Positions 1-12,034 of a DNA stretch of 64,000 bases are shown here, piece by piece. A program made the translations under genes and the position numbers. A model generated the notes under the pieces. The model ran no database searches. It saw nothing but the letters and a program-made list of their open reading frames with translations, and was not told the origin of the DNA. The stretch is from assembly GCF_000485595.1 (NCBI RefSeq), contig NW_014577364.1, forward strand, positions 173,205 through 237,204. The letters run 5' to 3'. Origin of the DNA: Priapulus caudatus. Lineage: Eukaryota > Priapulida > Priapulimorpha > Priapulimorphida > Priapulidae. Positions within the stretch are counted from its first letter, which is position 1. Every line of letters begins with the position of its first letter.

Positions 1-3000
1 GATTTCGTATTTATTTAGTATTATATTTTATTGAAACGCTCCAAGTGCCTGTGCTTCTCCCTGCCTCCGATACACGCAGTCAGCTCGGCGTGCGCAACTT
101 TAGAGTTTTCCTGGCGCGACTGCTTTCCTTAATGCGTTGCTAGGCAATGAGATTACGCGGCGCTGATGCAGTGGGCGGGAATATTGACACGGGCTGCTCC
201 GCCAAGTGCCGCGTGGAAGCTGACTAGATCGGCTCAGCTCAACTGGTATATATATCAACTCAATATGGGCGAAGTATAGTGTACGCTAGCATGCGTGAAG
301 TATGCTCGTTGCGATCTGTTTTGCGATATCTGTCTCCAAGTTCTTGGCTCTGCGCGCACATTCTCAGTCTCAACATGTTGCTGGTGTTTGGGTACGGCAG
401 TGTCGACGACTGACATACGAATGTAAGAATTATGCGTAAAACGAACACAGTCACAGACGCGGCAGACGCCTTCACATCATAGTCGATTCGTAATGTTCTC
501 GCTATTCAGCGGTTCATTCCTCTACAAGATCGCTTTTTCGCCGTATCGATCAGCGGAGCACTACAGTACGAAATGGTTTTAGAAATTGTTTTGATTAGAA
601 ACGCTCGTAAACGTTAATAGGATTTGTAATGAATCACCACAGAGGATATTGTCATGGATGGTGACTGTACTAAACGATTGCACTCGATCGGCTGGTTGGA
701 TGGGGGGAGGGAGAAGGTATATTGGAAAAGTCTGCCCGAATCAACATAATTTCTTGTGTTATTTGCATGGTTTTCTGACTTCCGCTTGTATACTACGTTG
801 CGTTCACGTAATATCCGCTGTTTAGATAATACGTTACGAGAAGTACATTATAACATCTATGTTACTATACTCATAGCGTTATTACACCGATGGTAGCTTT
901 AATCTCCCTGTCAGTAATGTAATCGATGACTCTATCTCGCCCATCATTTATCACGCTTGTCCGCAACGACCCACACTAATCGCTCAACGCGTGCTAACGG
1001 CAGTGAATGAAACACCTTACTCGCTCTGAGCACGCCACGTCACCTCTTCGCGCTTCTCGTCTGTCGTATAGCAGTCTACTCTACTCGACATTGCCCAAGA
1101 AGCGGTTAACGAGTTTGCTCGGAAATGTGTACATGTCAGCTATGCGTGCTACCGAAGTCTCGCCTTGCCAAAAAAAGCCGAAGTAATAATCTGAAGCCAG
1201 TATGAAGCCAATATTGCGGCGAGATATGATCGCGCTTGATTTTTTCTTCGTTTCGTTGATATTTCTTACCGTCAGTCAAGATGACGAGGCGTAAAGGCGA
1301 AAGTCGGGGCCACTAACATCGTCAAAAGGAACAAGGAAAGCCATGAGACATTTCGCTATCGTCACCAATGTGAATGCCTGCCTGTGGATGGCACCTATAA
1401 ACGACGGGTGCATTAGGGTGCATGCCGAGTAAGGTGCCTTTAGGGACGGCCATGCATAATATAACATCTCCTCTGCAGATAGTAGTTGAACCTGGCGCAA
1501 TCGAATGGTAGCGAAAGCTCATAATTATAACATCAATTCAGCGTAAAACTAAATTGGAACATCTGAGCCGACGGTTGTTATTCGTCAAGGACGGTTAATG
1601 TTCACTCGCCGCTAGGCTGCACGTTCGTAGGAAATCAAACAGCTCGTGCTCCCCGAGGTTACGGCTCGGCCAACTTCGTATTCGAGCTAATAGAGTTCTT
1701 CATTCACGCCACGACCGTGGCTCGTCCCCAGAGGGCGCGCGCATCGATACTTCTAAAGCAAAAGCAGAGGCAAAAGTCGTATTTTCTAGACTGTAGAAGT
1801 TCGATAGTTTCACTCGCACTCCACAAAATCGTAATTGCTGTGCCTGCGAGATGAGTCATACGATGTAGCATGCGGTTATGTACGCATGGACATTGTATAG
1901 ATAGATCTATGGATAGATGAGATTGGCGGGGCTGCTCACTCTGTCTGAATTACTGGGAAATTTTCCACATATATGCACGAAATAGCCGCATCGATATGGT
2001 TGGCTATTCAAATTCATTAATATAGCTATAACTAGTAATAAGCAGGTTATTTATATATTTATATATTATATATAACTAAATAATAGTAACTCTGTAAGTT
2101 ATTTATTTATTTATTTATTAAAAGACGATTAGATGTACGTAAAAAGTGATGATATGAGATTGCAAGCTGATTACGCATTGGGCAGTAGGCTAAAAGGGTT
2201 CCAGTTTAAACAAGTACGCGCTAGCAATACCAGGGGCAGCTCAAAGTGCCAAAAAGTGTATGATGTACACTTACTAAAACTAATAACACGAGCTATGTAT
2301 CTAAAATTTTACCAGGTAACAGTAAACACGGAAAACTCAACAAACTGATGAAACCAACTTATACAAGATGGGGGCAAACGCACATACTAAAACTTATAAA
2401 CCACACTGATTAATATGGTAAAACTGTAGATTGAATAGAGTTGCCTAATGTGATCACTGCTATAATTATATGAGAGAGCACTAGAAAATATGTCCATGAA
2501 TCAGTCATGCATTAAAAGATCAGATCTACTGAGAATGTTGTTTATTGTGGTTATGTATGCATTGCCTATGGTACTCGGTTGGTGCGTAGACCATGCATTG
2601 GACTGATATCGCATTCACCAGGGCCGTAACACTACGCAACAGAGATATCGTATAGCGCGCATCTACCAAGTAAAATTTCCCGTGATCGTTCTACACACAC
2701 ATATAAAATGTAATAAAACGATAATAGTATATATTATACTTCAAGAGTGTAGATAATAACACATGTGTTATTTATCTACTCTGCATATATAGTACTATAT
2801 ACTCATATAATATATGATAGCTGTGAAAGAAGATCGCCATGTAAGGGCAGGGAAGCGTAATTGTGCCATTGAAATAAAGACCAATATAATTGCTCGCTAA
2901 AGATTAATGTTGTCCGCTGAGCGCGCACTGTCAGTTTAGTTAAAAGAAAATTGTGAAAGCAACCAGGATGGGGGACAGCATGTCAAGATCTGATAAACAG

Positions 3001-3363
3001 TAAATACACGCTACTAGTTAAAAACAAACAAAATGATTGTTTAAAAAAACCGTGCGTCTGGACTTACAAGATATCCAGTCGAACCCCATAATTAATGTCC
3101 CCGACAGGTGTCACTTTGTTTACTATTGCTCAGCGCCATAGATATTTCTGAATGTGCTATACTCCAGTCGCATTCCCCATGCCGATTGTGGATAGTATTA
3201 TACGGTTTTGGAAAACATTTGGGCGAGGATTGTTATTTATTGTTGCTAACGTTTTGAGTTTGTGTTATTGAGAATAATGCATACGTAGACTATACTAGAT
3301 CTAGCTAGTGTGTGAATATTCGTTGTGTTCTGTTGGCCGTGTATACAACGTTGGAGATCCACT
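1..3363. other. Non-coding stretch, no gene recognised
   Basis: Only short open frames are present and none resembles a family I know. Base composition is mixed. An AT-rich patch lies near 2,041-2,120, with TTTA and TATA runs, and another near 2,700-2,815. If the NCKX gene starts upstream of the window this is intronic or 5' flanking DNA. I looked here for the NCKX alpha-1 repeat exon and did not find it. Confidence 0.6.
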
Positions 3364-3790
3364 GAGAGGGGCGTGTCGATGTGTGGTGGTGTGTGTTGTG
3401 TGTGTGTGTGGCGTGTGTGCGTGTGGCGTGTTGTGGCGGTGTGCGTGCGGTGCGTGCGTGGCACGTGTGCGCGGCGTGCGCTGCTGTGCGTGCCGTGCCG
3501 TGGCGTGCCGGTGTCGCGCGGCGCTTGCGCGCGCGTGTCGTGTGTGTGTGTGTGTGTATGTTGTGTGTGTGTGTGTGTGTATGGTCTGTGTAGTGTGTGT
3601 GTGTGCGCGCGGCGTGTGTGTATGTGTGTGTGTGTGCGCGCGTGGTGCGTGGACGTGTGCGTGTTGCGTGTGGTGTGCGTGTTCGTGTGCGTGTGCGTGT
3701 GCTGTGAGTGTGGTGTGTGTGCGCAGCGCGCGTGTGTGGTGCGTGTGTGTGTATGTGAATGTGTGTATAGGTAGGTGAGTGGAGGTGGGG
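3364..3790. repeat. TG/CG-rich simple-sequence tract
   Basis: About 430 bases of interrupted GTGT, GCGT and GTGC runs, ending in a purine-rich GGTGGGGTAAGAGTGGGG-like tail. Alternating purine-pyrimidine sequence of this kind can adopt Z-DNA. Open frames across it (Cys/Val repeats, or His/Thr on the other strand) are microsatellite translations. Confidence 0.9.
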
Positions 3791-5355
3791 TAAGAGTGGG
3801 GAAGGGGCGCGTGTCTAGGTCGTTGAATACGTAACGTTGTGCGCTATTAATACGACGGGTTTGCGTTGTGGATGTGAGATGACACGTTGGCGATGTATCA
3901 CAAAGTTCTTTTTATATATAATATTGCGATTCGATTCGATGCCTCAAGCTCCCTCCTATTTTCGCATTCGCCTTGCAAACTACGGCTGCGTGTGCGTAGG
4001 GCCAGAGTTTACGGGTTTATGTATCGCTTATGTATCCAGTGCACATTCTGTATGTCCCATGCACTGCGTGAGGTCGTTAATTGTCACGTTTTTAATGCGC
4101 CCGTATTTAACTTCATAATATCTTTCATATAATTGTCATGGACGTTAATTATAATTGCGGTGTTTCTAGACGTAATCACTGAATCAATAATACAACGAAA
4201 AAAGTGGAAAATATTCTTTGAAGCTATAGGAATCCATTTCATGATGAGTCCACCATCGTGACTAAGATTGAGTAAGCGTGCGTCACTCAATCCCTCAGGC
4301 CGCCTAATGGCCCATGAGTTTGGCAGACGGTAACCGCCCGTAAAGATTCCGCTTCAGAATCAATTTGAATGCAAATCTGGTTTATGACGGTTCCGCGAAT
4401 CTCAGAGCGCGTTCCTCAATGACAAATATAGCTGTAACGGCATGAGTCCGCTGGTGCGAGTGGGTGACAATTTCAAGTACACAGGGCGCATGCACCCATT
4501 GGAAAATGTGTGATTGTCTGAGAACAAGCGCATTTGTGCGAATTGCGCTTTTATTACTTTCTCGCAACGAGGATGGAGAGGGTGTACAGTTTTTGTTGAT
4601 ACGCACGTATGTACGTATGGTAATCCGTCCTTCTCATATCTCTAGCGACTATATATATATATATCAAACGATTTTCGTAACATTTCAGACAAGTGTTACG
4701 CATGAAAATACCTCAAAGGAATTCTGGTTTTAGAGTGCTGCGCCTAAGGTCAATGTCATTATTAACGGGTCGAGCGAGCTCGAACACAATTTACGAGTCT
4801 CCTCAAATGTCTTCTCTACTGATGTCTGTATCTCCCTTTACTTGCTCGATGTATTTGACGTTAGGATGTCCTTCACTCCACAGTTGGAGATTGGAGATCC
4901 GTCTCCACTGTTGTTATAGTATTGTGTATGCATGCTTCAATATTTTCTCGCAATCCTCCGCACTTTAGGTTTGACCACCAGAGTACAGTACGACGAAATG
5001 TCTCAACTCTAGTATATGCCACGAAAAAAATGATAATCTGCTATTCTCAACGAAAAGTTTAAATTAAAATTCGAATGCAATTTCGAACGCAATTATACTT
5101 GCAAAGTTCGCTGGCTGCGGCTCATGGAATCATGTCCGTGGGTGGATGACGTTATTCAGCCCCCGCTTCTCGGCTGTGGTTTGCAGTGATAGCTCTGTTC
5201 GATTTTCGCTATCAACTGGCGAGCGATGCGCAGCGCGATTACCCAAGCAGACCAGAGACCGTCAGACTTGCGCATGATCTCAACGACATTTGAATTGATT
5301 GTGCTAACGTATAAATCTCCACCGACATGAGCTGCTGCTGCATGAAGTCAGAGAG
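3791..5355. other. Non-coding stretch, nothing recognised
   Basis: No recognisable exon, RNA gene or repeat boundary. A short TA run lies near 4,651-4,664. Open frames here are below about 95 codons and do not resemble known proteins. Confidence 0.55.
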
Positions 5356-5897
5356 CTATGGAAGGCCATTACCGCCAAAACCTACCTATTTTATTCGCGC
5401 TTAAAATCTAAGAAGGAGGAGGGGAGAAGCTGGTGGAGAAGGAGGAAGGGGAGAAGGAGGGGGAGAAGGGAGCTGGTAGAGGAGGAGGGGAGAAGGGAGA
5501 TAGCTGGTGGAAGGGCAGGCGGGAGAAGCTGGGGAAGAAAGGAGAAGGGGAGAGAGGAGGGAGAGAAGGGAGCTGTGGAGGAGGAGGGGAAAAGGAGAAG
5601 CTGGTGAGAAGGAGGAGGGGAGAAGCTGGTGGAGAATGAGGAAGGGGAGAAGGGAGAAGCTGGTGGAGAAGGGAGAAGCTGGTGGAGGAGAAAGGGGAGA
5701 AGGGAGAAGGTGGTGGAGGAGGGGGAGAAGCTGGTGGAGAAGGAGGAGGGGAGAAGGGAGAATGTGGTAAAGGTGGAGAAGGAGGGTGAGAAGGGAGAAG
5801 CTGGTGGTTAATCGTGCTTAAAATCTATTTTAATACACAAAAACATTAACGTACGCGATTAAAATAGGTAGGTTTTGGCGGTAATGGCCTTCCATAG
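5356..5897. mobile_element. Foldback/MITE-like element with polypurine core
   Basis: Two 38-base arms at 5,356-5,393 and 5,860-5,897 are perfect reverse complements; they contain GGCCATTACCGCC on one side and GGCGGTAATGGCC on the other. Between them lies about 400 bases of almost pure purine sequence (GGAGAAG, GGTGGAGAAG units) at 5,412-5,810, bracketed by the direct repeat CTTAAAATCTA. The architecture fits a non-autonomous inverted-repeat element whose interior holds an expanded minisatellite. There is no transposase frame. The Lys/Glu/Gly-rich open frames inside it are not genes. No target-site duplication is clear. Confidence 0.75.
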
Positions 5898-6075
5898 TGA
5901 GCATAATGCATATCTGTATAATTGATGTACATAGAACACCATCAGTTACTATAGGAGTATGCCTTCCTATATAGATCACTCCTAATATGTATAGAGATCA
6001 ATTCGTATTGCAGCGCGCACACATCTGATACGGACTACCTCTGCGATCCATGTAACTCTGTAGTGCATAGCACTA

Positions 6076-6184
6076 TATATATATATGCGTGTGTGCGTGC
6101 GTGCGTGTCACTGTGTGTGTGTGCGTGCGTGCGTGCGTGTGCGTGTGTGTGTGCGTGCATGCGTGTGTGCGTGCGTGCGTGTGT

Positions 6185-6217
<33 letters not shown>
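6076..6217. repeat. TG/CG microsatellite
   Basis: An interrupted (TG)n and (TGCG)n tract following a short TA run. Downstream, 6,291-6,374 holds a loosely repetitive stretch of AAGTACAAAGTA-type words in both orientations. Confidence 0.9.
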
Positions 6218-6478
6218 CGGACATGCGCGTTTACGGAAGAAGGGGGTGCGAGTAGTACAATATATATACATTTAGCTGAAACTTTCAATGTAACTTGTAC
6301 TTTCCTTGTACAAAGTACGAAGTAAAAGTGTAAAACGTACAAAAAAAGTATAAAGTACAAAGTAAACTTGTACTACTATGCACATAGACATAGATTTTTA
6401 CCGAGCTGATCGTCCCTTTCTTCTAGTTCCTATGGCCGTTGCATTATCGATGCGAATAAATGACGAGATAAAAGCTAT

Positions 6479-6950
6479 AACTAGAGCACTCGGAGAGCGC
6501 AGACCTCCGCCAAGGCAGCTCAATTCGCTCACTGTAAATGTTTTTTATTATTAATTTATTAATTTAACTATAATTAATTGGATCGCGGATCACTACCGAA
6601 ATTTCAAAGTTACCACCATTTCTGACCTATCCTAAAAATTTAATTAATTAATAATTAATTTAATTGGATTCCGGATCACGCAGCAAAATGTAACATTCTA
6701 AGTTACACCCATTCTCTGACCTATCCGTAAAATTTAATTATGAATTGATTAATTAAATTATACTATAGATCCGTGATCACATCAATCTAATGCAATTCTA
6801 AGTTAGCCCCATTTTCTGACTCTTATCTCTGAAAAATTTATGAACAATACCGTCCATAATTTTTTTAGTTAGGCTGTACAGCAAACAAAAAACGCACAAA
6901 CCCACAAACCAAACAAGCACACGGCCGGTGAAAACTATACCTCCTGCCAA
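6479..6950 (+). repeat. Dispersed repeat with CCGCCAAGG-type end (SINE/MITE-like)
   Basis: It starts with CTAGAGCACTCGG and GACCTCCGCCAAGG, runs through AT-rich TTAATTAATT sequence, and ends with ATGAACAATACCGTCC, CAAACAAAAAACGCAC and CCGGTGAAAACTATACCTCC. The interior (about 6,576-6,840) contains three diverged copies of a roughly 90-100-base module built around GATC-rich 'ggatcac', 'gacctatcc' and 'aaaattta' words. The reverse-complement form of the same element is at 11,705-12,034 and again at 20,971-21,310. I recall similar sequence from other aquatic animal genomes but give no family name. It is non-coding. Confidence 0.7.
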
Positions 6951-6980
6951 CGTCGCCTAATGCGACATAAATGAACGAGA

Positions 6981-9235
6981 TAAAAGCTATAATAATTACC
7001 CGTAATAATTATTGATTAATATTACGACAATGCAAGCACAGGCGCGTTGATAGAAAACACATCGCAACTGGGCAGTTTTCTTTAGTTTACTATCAGAACA
7101 TACGGCAGATGTGTAAAGTCACAGATTTCATGAGAGGCGATGCGACGAATGCGTTTTCGTTCAGAATGATGGAACATGCGTACAGGTAGGCTACATGTCC
7201 ATATTTAGCTTCCATAACTCGTCTATAGTACCGCGTCATTGCAACATATATGCTTTGAATGTAATATGCCTCTTGTAATCCGTAATTTCACTGCGGCAAA
7301 AATACAGTACGCGTCTGAAGATTTTCGTCATAGTGGTCTACGTTTTAAACGGACCACTTTTGACTTCAGTACATTCATGTCAACTATGCTGCATTCTATG
7401 TATATAATGGCTCCAACATAAGAGAACATATTGTAGGGCTATTTCAACTTGTCAAATAATAGTGATAAAAGTATCTACGAAAAATGACAGAGCATACTAG
7501 AGCATATATGCAAGGAGAGTAGCAAAAATGGTCTTAATGGAAAATGTCTGATTTGTTATGTAACTAGCAATTCTTTTAATCGATATGAGAAGCTATGTCG
7601 AACAGATTGGGTTTGTCGCAATGACTTGTCTTCTAAGATTTAGAGTTGTCCCGTAAATTCTGAATTTTTTGTGATTACTCATTCATCATGAAGAGTTTAC
7701 ACTAGGACTACTTTTAAGACTACTCCTGCCGTCTGGTAATGACGCTCTCACTGGTACTATCACTATTATGGGTGAAAACGCCTGGCGAGTTTCTGTTAAC
7801 CGCTGCTCATACCGCGCATGTCAAACGATAGAACCTTTTATCGCGCAGTGATCTGTACACAAGCAAATGCTGGGCATGGCTCGGTAACCACTCGAAATGA
7901 TGCCGGCACGTTAGCTCATGCGGGATATAATGTAGCACTGGTCGTAGAATTATACAAGTGTCCGTGCCGGTTTCGTGTGCAAATACACCAGCCGTCGTGT
8001 TTCGCCAAACCTTATTCAGGGTCTAGTCTAGCGCATATCGTTTAGAAATTCCATTTCTTCCGTAATTTATTTAGGATATGTAGCGTAGAAAAAGCAGACG
8101 ATGGCGTTGTGGTATACAGCGAGCAGATGGATAGCAGCACAGAATGAAAATCAGATACTAAGCGATTCATGGGTAGCTATTTATAGGCGCTCCTCCACTG
8201 CGACAATCTTCTGAGAATCACCCAATTATTCCTTTTAATTCCCAATAAATCACTATTCATACAGGGTATGTATTAATATGCAGCATTATATTTATGCAAT
8301 TTCGCCCGCTTATGAGAGAAACATGAATTTTGTGGCCAAGGAAATGTTCTCCGAGATCGAGGTTCGATGGTAAGATGGAATTTCAAGGATGGATGATAAT
8401 CGATAGAATATTGACATCAGCGATATTAGTGTTTATTATACAAATTACAAATGCGGTATTTTCCGAAGCCATATAACACGTGAAATGGGTTATAACATGC
8501 AAACTATGTGTACGCGTGCATGAGTGCGTGCGTGCGCGTGTGCGTGCCCGTGTGTGTGCGTATGTGTGTGTGAGGGCCTGCATACGTGCGTGCTGTTTGT
8601 ACGCGTGTGTGAACATGTAATACAAAATTAGTTCAATTCATTGCTGCTGGTCTGTGCACGTTGACAATTCTACACCATTATCTGGCTAGCTTTTCCTAAA
8701 TGGAAACAGCCATGGTAATGAGCATAATTATTCCACCAACGTATTTCCCGTGTATATGTCAGATGCTATAGTTAGAACGAAGATCTACTTCGTCATACTA
8801 GGTACCTTGTCTTCGTACTCGAAAAAACGACCTAAAGTGTTCCTACGCAACCTGACCCCCTTTCTCAGGGAAATAAGACGAAAAAATCCTTACGGTATGA
8901 ACTCATGAACATGAAACAGATTGAAAGATTTACAGTAGCTACTGTCGAAGTACGAAGTGGCATCGCATCGGAAATAACCATAGTCAGGGATCATCAGATG
9001 ATAACATGGAGTAGAAGCGCATTTATATACTCACTTAGATGATTGTATGCATGACAGCTGTTTCCCAAAGCAGCCTCGATAACACTATAATGTGTAGAAC
9101 AATTTCATGGTTCAAACAAGAAAGTTTAGTAACAATTTAGTATTCACGTGTATGGCACTTGCGTAATTTAAAATTAGATAAAAAACTTTTGCGGTCGTGG
9201 GCAAACGCGAAACGTTTTTTAAACACTCGTTGTCG
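6981..9235. other. Non-coding stretch in duplication copy 1
   Basis: No gene recognised. A TG/GC tract lies at about 8,506-8,612. The remainder is mixed-composition sequence whose counterpart at 16,350-18,560 differs mainly by single-base gains and losses. That pattern argues against coding selection. Confidence 0.6.
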
Positions 9236-10258
9236 TTAATCTGGACATACAGACGCAGCACGTAACGTGCCGTAATCCAGACACAGAGCACGTAACGTGC
9301 GTAATACAGACACAGAGCACGTAACGTGCCGTAATACAGACACAGAGGCACGTACGTGCGCGTAATACAGACACAGAGCATGTAACGTGCCGTAATACAG
9401 ACACAGAGCACGTAACGTGTCGTAATACAGACACAGAACACGTAACGTGTCGTAATCCAGACACAGAGCACGTAACGTGTCGTAATACAGACACAGAGCA
9501 CGTAACGTGTCGTAATCCAGATACAGAGCACGTAACGTGTTGTAATACAGACACAGAGCACGTAACGTGGCCGTAATACAGACACAGAGCACGTAACGTG
9601 CGTAATACAGACAGCAGAGCAAGTAACGTGCCGTAATTACAGACCAGAAGCACGTACCGTGTCGTAGTACAGACACACGAGCATGTAACAGTGCCGTAAT
9701 CCAGACACAGAGCACGTAACGTGGCCGTAATACAGACACAGAGCACGTAACGTGTCGTAATACAGACACTGCACGTAACGTGCTGTAATCCAGACACAGA
9801 GCACATAACGTACCGTAATACAGACACAGAGCATGTAACGTGTCGTAATACAGACACAGAGCACGTAACGTGTCGTAATACAGACACAGAGCGCGTAACG
9901 TACCGTAATACAGACACAGAGCATGTAACGTGCCGTAATACAGACACAGAGCACGTAACGTACCGTAATACAGACACAGAGCACGTAACGTGCCGTAATC
10001 CAGACACAGAGCACGTAACGTGCCGTAATACAGACACAGAGCACGTAACGTGTCGTAATACAGACACAGAGCATGTAACGTGCCGTAATACAAACACAGA
10101 GCACGTAACGTGCGGTAATACAGACACAGAGCGCGTAACGTGCCGTTACAGACACAGAGCACGTAACGTGCCGTAATACAGATACAGAGCACGTAACGTG
10201 TCGTAATACAGACACAGAGCACGTAACGTGTCGTAATACAGACACAGAACACGTAACG
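9236..10258. repeat. 30-bp minisatellite array
   Basis: About 33-34 tandem units of 30 bases, each built from CGTAATACAGACACAGAG plus GCACGTAACGTGC. The second part is a near-palindrome (GCACGT, a central A, ACGTGC). Because 30 is divisible by 3, all minus-strand frames stay open for hundreds of codons and give a ten-residue repeat (CSVSVLRHVT-like). These frames lack any non-repeat domain and are not supported as genes. The array passes at about 10,259 into a related 28-bp array. Confidence 0.95.
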
Positions 10259-10840
10259 TCTCGTGACCTAGAGATATCACGTGACGTTCCGCGACCTAGA
10301 GAGATCTCGTAACGTGTCGTGACCTAGAGAGGTCACGTGACGTTCCGTGATCTAGAGAGATCACGTAACGTGTCGTGACCTAGAGAGATCACGTAACGTG
10401 TCGTGACCTAGAGAGATCACGTAACGTGTCGTGACCTAGAGAGATCCCGTAACGTGTCGTGACCTAGAGAGATCACGTAACGTGCCGTGACCTAGAGAGA
10501 TCACGTAACGTATCGTGACATAGATAGATCATGTAACGTATCGTGACATAGATAGATCACGTAACGTGTCGTGACATAGATAGATCATGTAACGTATCGT
10601 GACATAGATAGATCACGTAACGTATCGTGACCTAGAGCGATCACGTGACGTGTCGTGACCTCGAGCGATCACGTGACGTGTCGTGACCTAGAGCGATCAC
10701 GTGACGTGTCGATGACTTAGAGGCGATCACGTGACGTGTCGTGACCTAGAGCGATCACGTGACGTGTCGTGACCTAGAGCGATCACGTGACGTGTCGTGA
10801 CCTAGAGCGATCACGTGACGTTGCGTGACCTAGAATGATA
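10259..10840. repeat. 28-bp minisatellite array with CACGTGA cores
   Basis: About 20 units of 28 bases built from CGTGACCTAGAGAGATC plus ACGTAACGTGT. They share the ACGTAACGT core with the adjacent 30-bp array. Three sub-blocks can be seen: 'ctagagagatc' units, 'catagatagatc' units (about 10,508-10,630), and 'ctagagcgatcacgtgacg' units (about 10,630-10,830). In the last block each unit carries CACGTG, an E-box palindrome, at about 28-base spacing. Confidence 0.95.
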
Positions 10841-11704
10841 ATGTAACGCTACTTGTGTGTTCTGTTCAAGCCTGAATATGATTTGTTTCGTGCCGGTAAT
10901 AGTGCTGCGCTTTCTCGTTTTCCGGGTAGAAGACGCAATATAGCGAACGCGATAAGACTTCCGGAGTTCCAGGCACTCCAGGTTCTGGAAGCCTAAAGTG
11001 GTCACTTGTAGGGGTCTATAATATCATAAATCCCTCTCAACTCGTTAGTGCGTGATGTGGGGCGCTTATCTTAATGACGAAGGCCTATTCTGTTAGAGTA
11101 AACCCTATTATATCCCGCAATCCGATACAAATATATACGTACATACCGCTGCCGACTGCGGTCATCAGGCTGCGTTGAGCTCCGCGTTTCGTCTCACGCT
11201 TCCACTACAATAACACATCACTTATACATTCGGCTTACGGCCTCGTGCTTGTTTGTTCTCTGGACACGGGATCGACGTTTACGTAGAGGTACTATTGTGA
11301 GTGATGCTAACTGCATGAAGCTTTTTGCTAGGCTCGGCACAATCACACGCGTTAGAGTGCCGCTTACGCATAGTCTTCGTATATTATTCTCTGCTTTCTC
11401 TATTGACGTGACAATCTACGCAATACGTATAATCGTAATTGCTTATTTATAAATTCAAAGCCATGTTATCGTATTTACCCAGTGGCATTGAAAATACATC
11501 TAACGATAAGTTCTGTCTCTGTGGATCGGAATGCTATTTACTGCCATTCAAGCAGATGGTGCATGCGTGTGTGCGCGCGTGATTGATTGCCCTAGTGGGT
11601 GTGCGTGCATGAAGAAAGTGAGTGATTTCATACATACTCGAGTCAGTATGGCTAGTCTAAATTACGCTTGCGTTATTATTAATAATAATAATAATATTAT
11701 TGGG
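10841..11704. other. Non-coding stretch
   Basis: No gene, RNA or repeat recognised apart from a short ATT run just before 11,700. The counterpart in copy 2 (about 20,035-20,970) differs by many one-base insertions. Confidence 0.55.
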
Positions 11705-12034
11705 GCTTGGCGGAGGTTATGTTTTCACCGGCGTGTCTTTGAGTGTTGGTTTGTGTGTTTGTGGGTTTGTGTGTTTGTTAACTGATGCACGTTCAGTTCA
11801 CTCTCGTCCGCTAGGTGCGCTGGCTGTAGACATACAAACGCAACCACAGGCTAAGGGCAACGCACAGTCCTCCCCACCTGCACGCTTGCACTAATCCGGA
11901 TCCAATTAATTTATTTAAATTAATTAATTAATTAATTTAATTTTTCCACTTAATTAATTAATTAATTAATAACAAATTCACCATTGAAGAATTCAGCTGC
12001 CTTGGCGAGGTCTGTGCCTCCCGAGTGCTCTAGT
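11705..12034 (-). repeat. Dispersed repeat with CTTGGCGGAGG end, inverted copy
   Basis: It begins with GCTTGGCGGAGGTTATG and TTTTCACCGGCGTG, continues with TTGTGTGTTTGTGGG, then AATCCGGATCCAATT and TTAATTAATT runs, and ends with GCCTTGGCGAGGTCTGTGCC and CCGAGTGCTCTAGTTA. This is the reverse-complement order of the landmarks at 6,479-6,950, so the two are opposite-orientation copies of one non-autonomous repeat family. No coding potential. Confidence 0.75.

Noticed and set aside
8360-8390. GAGGTTCGATGG, considered as a tRNA B box
   Set aside because: No matching A box, acceptor stem or anticodon arm at the right distance.
9112-10252. Minus-strand open frames of 157-338 codons with ten-residue repeats
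   Set aside because: They are the three readings of a 30-bp minisatellite with no non-repeat domain. All frames being open follows from the period being a multiple of three.
9236-10840. Possibility that the regular array is a CRISPR
   Set aside because: Units are contiguous with no unique spacers, and the context is a eukaryotic intron-rich locus.
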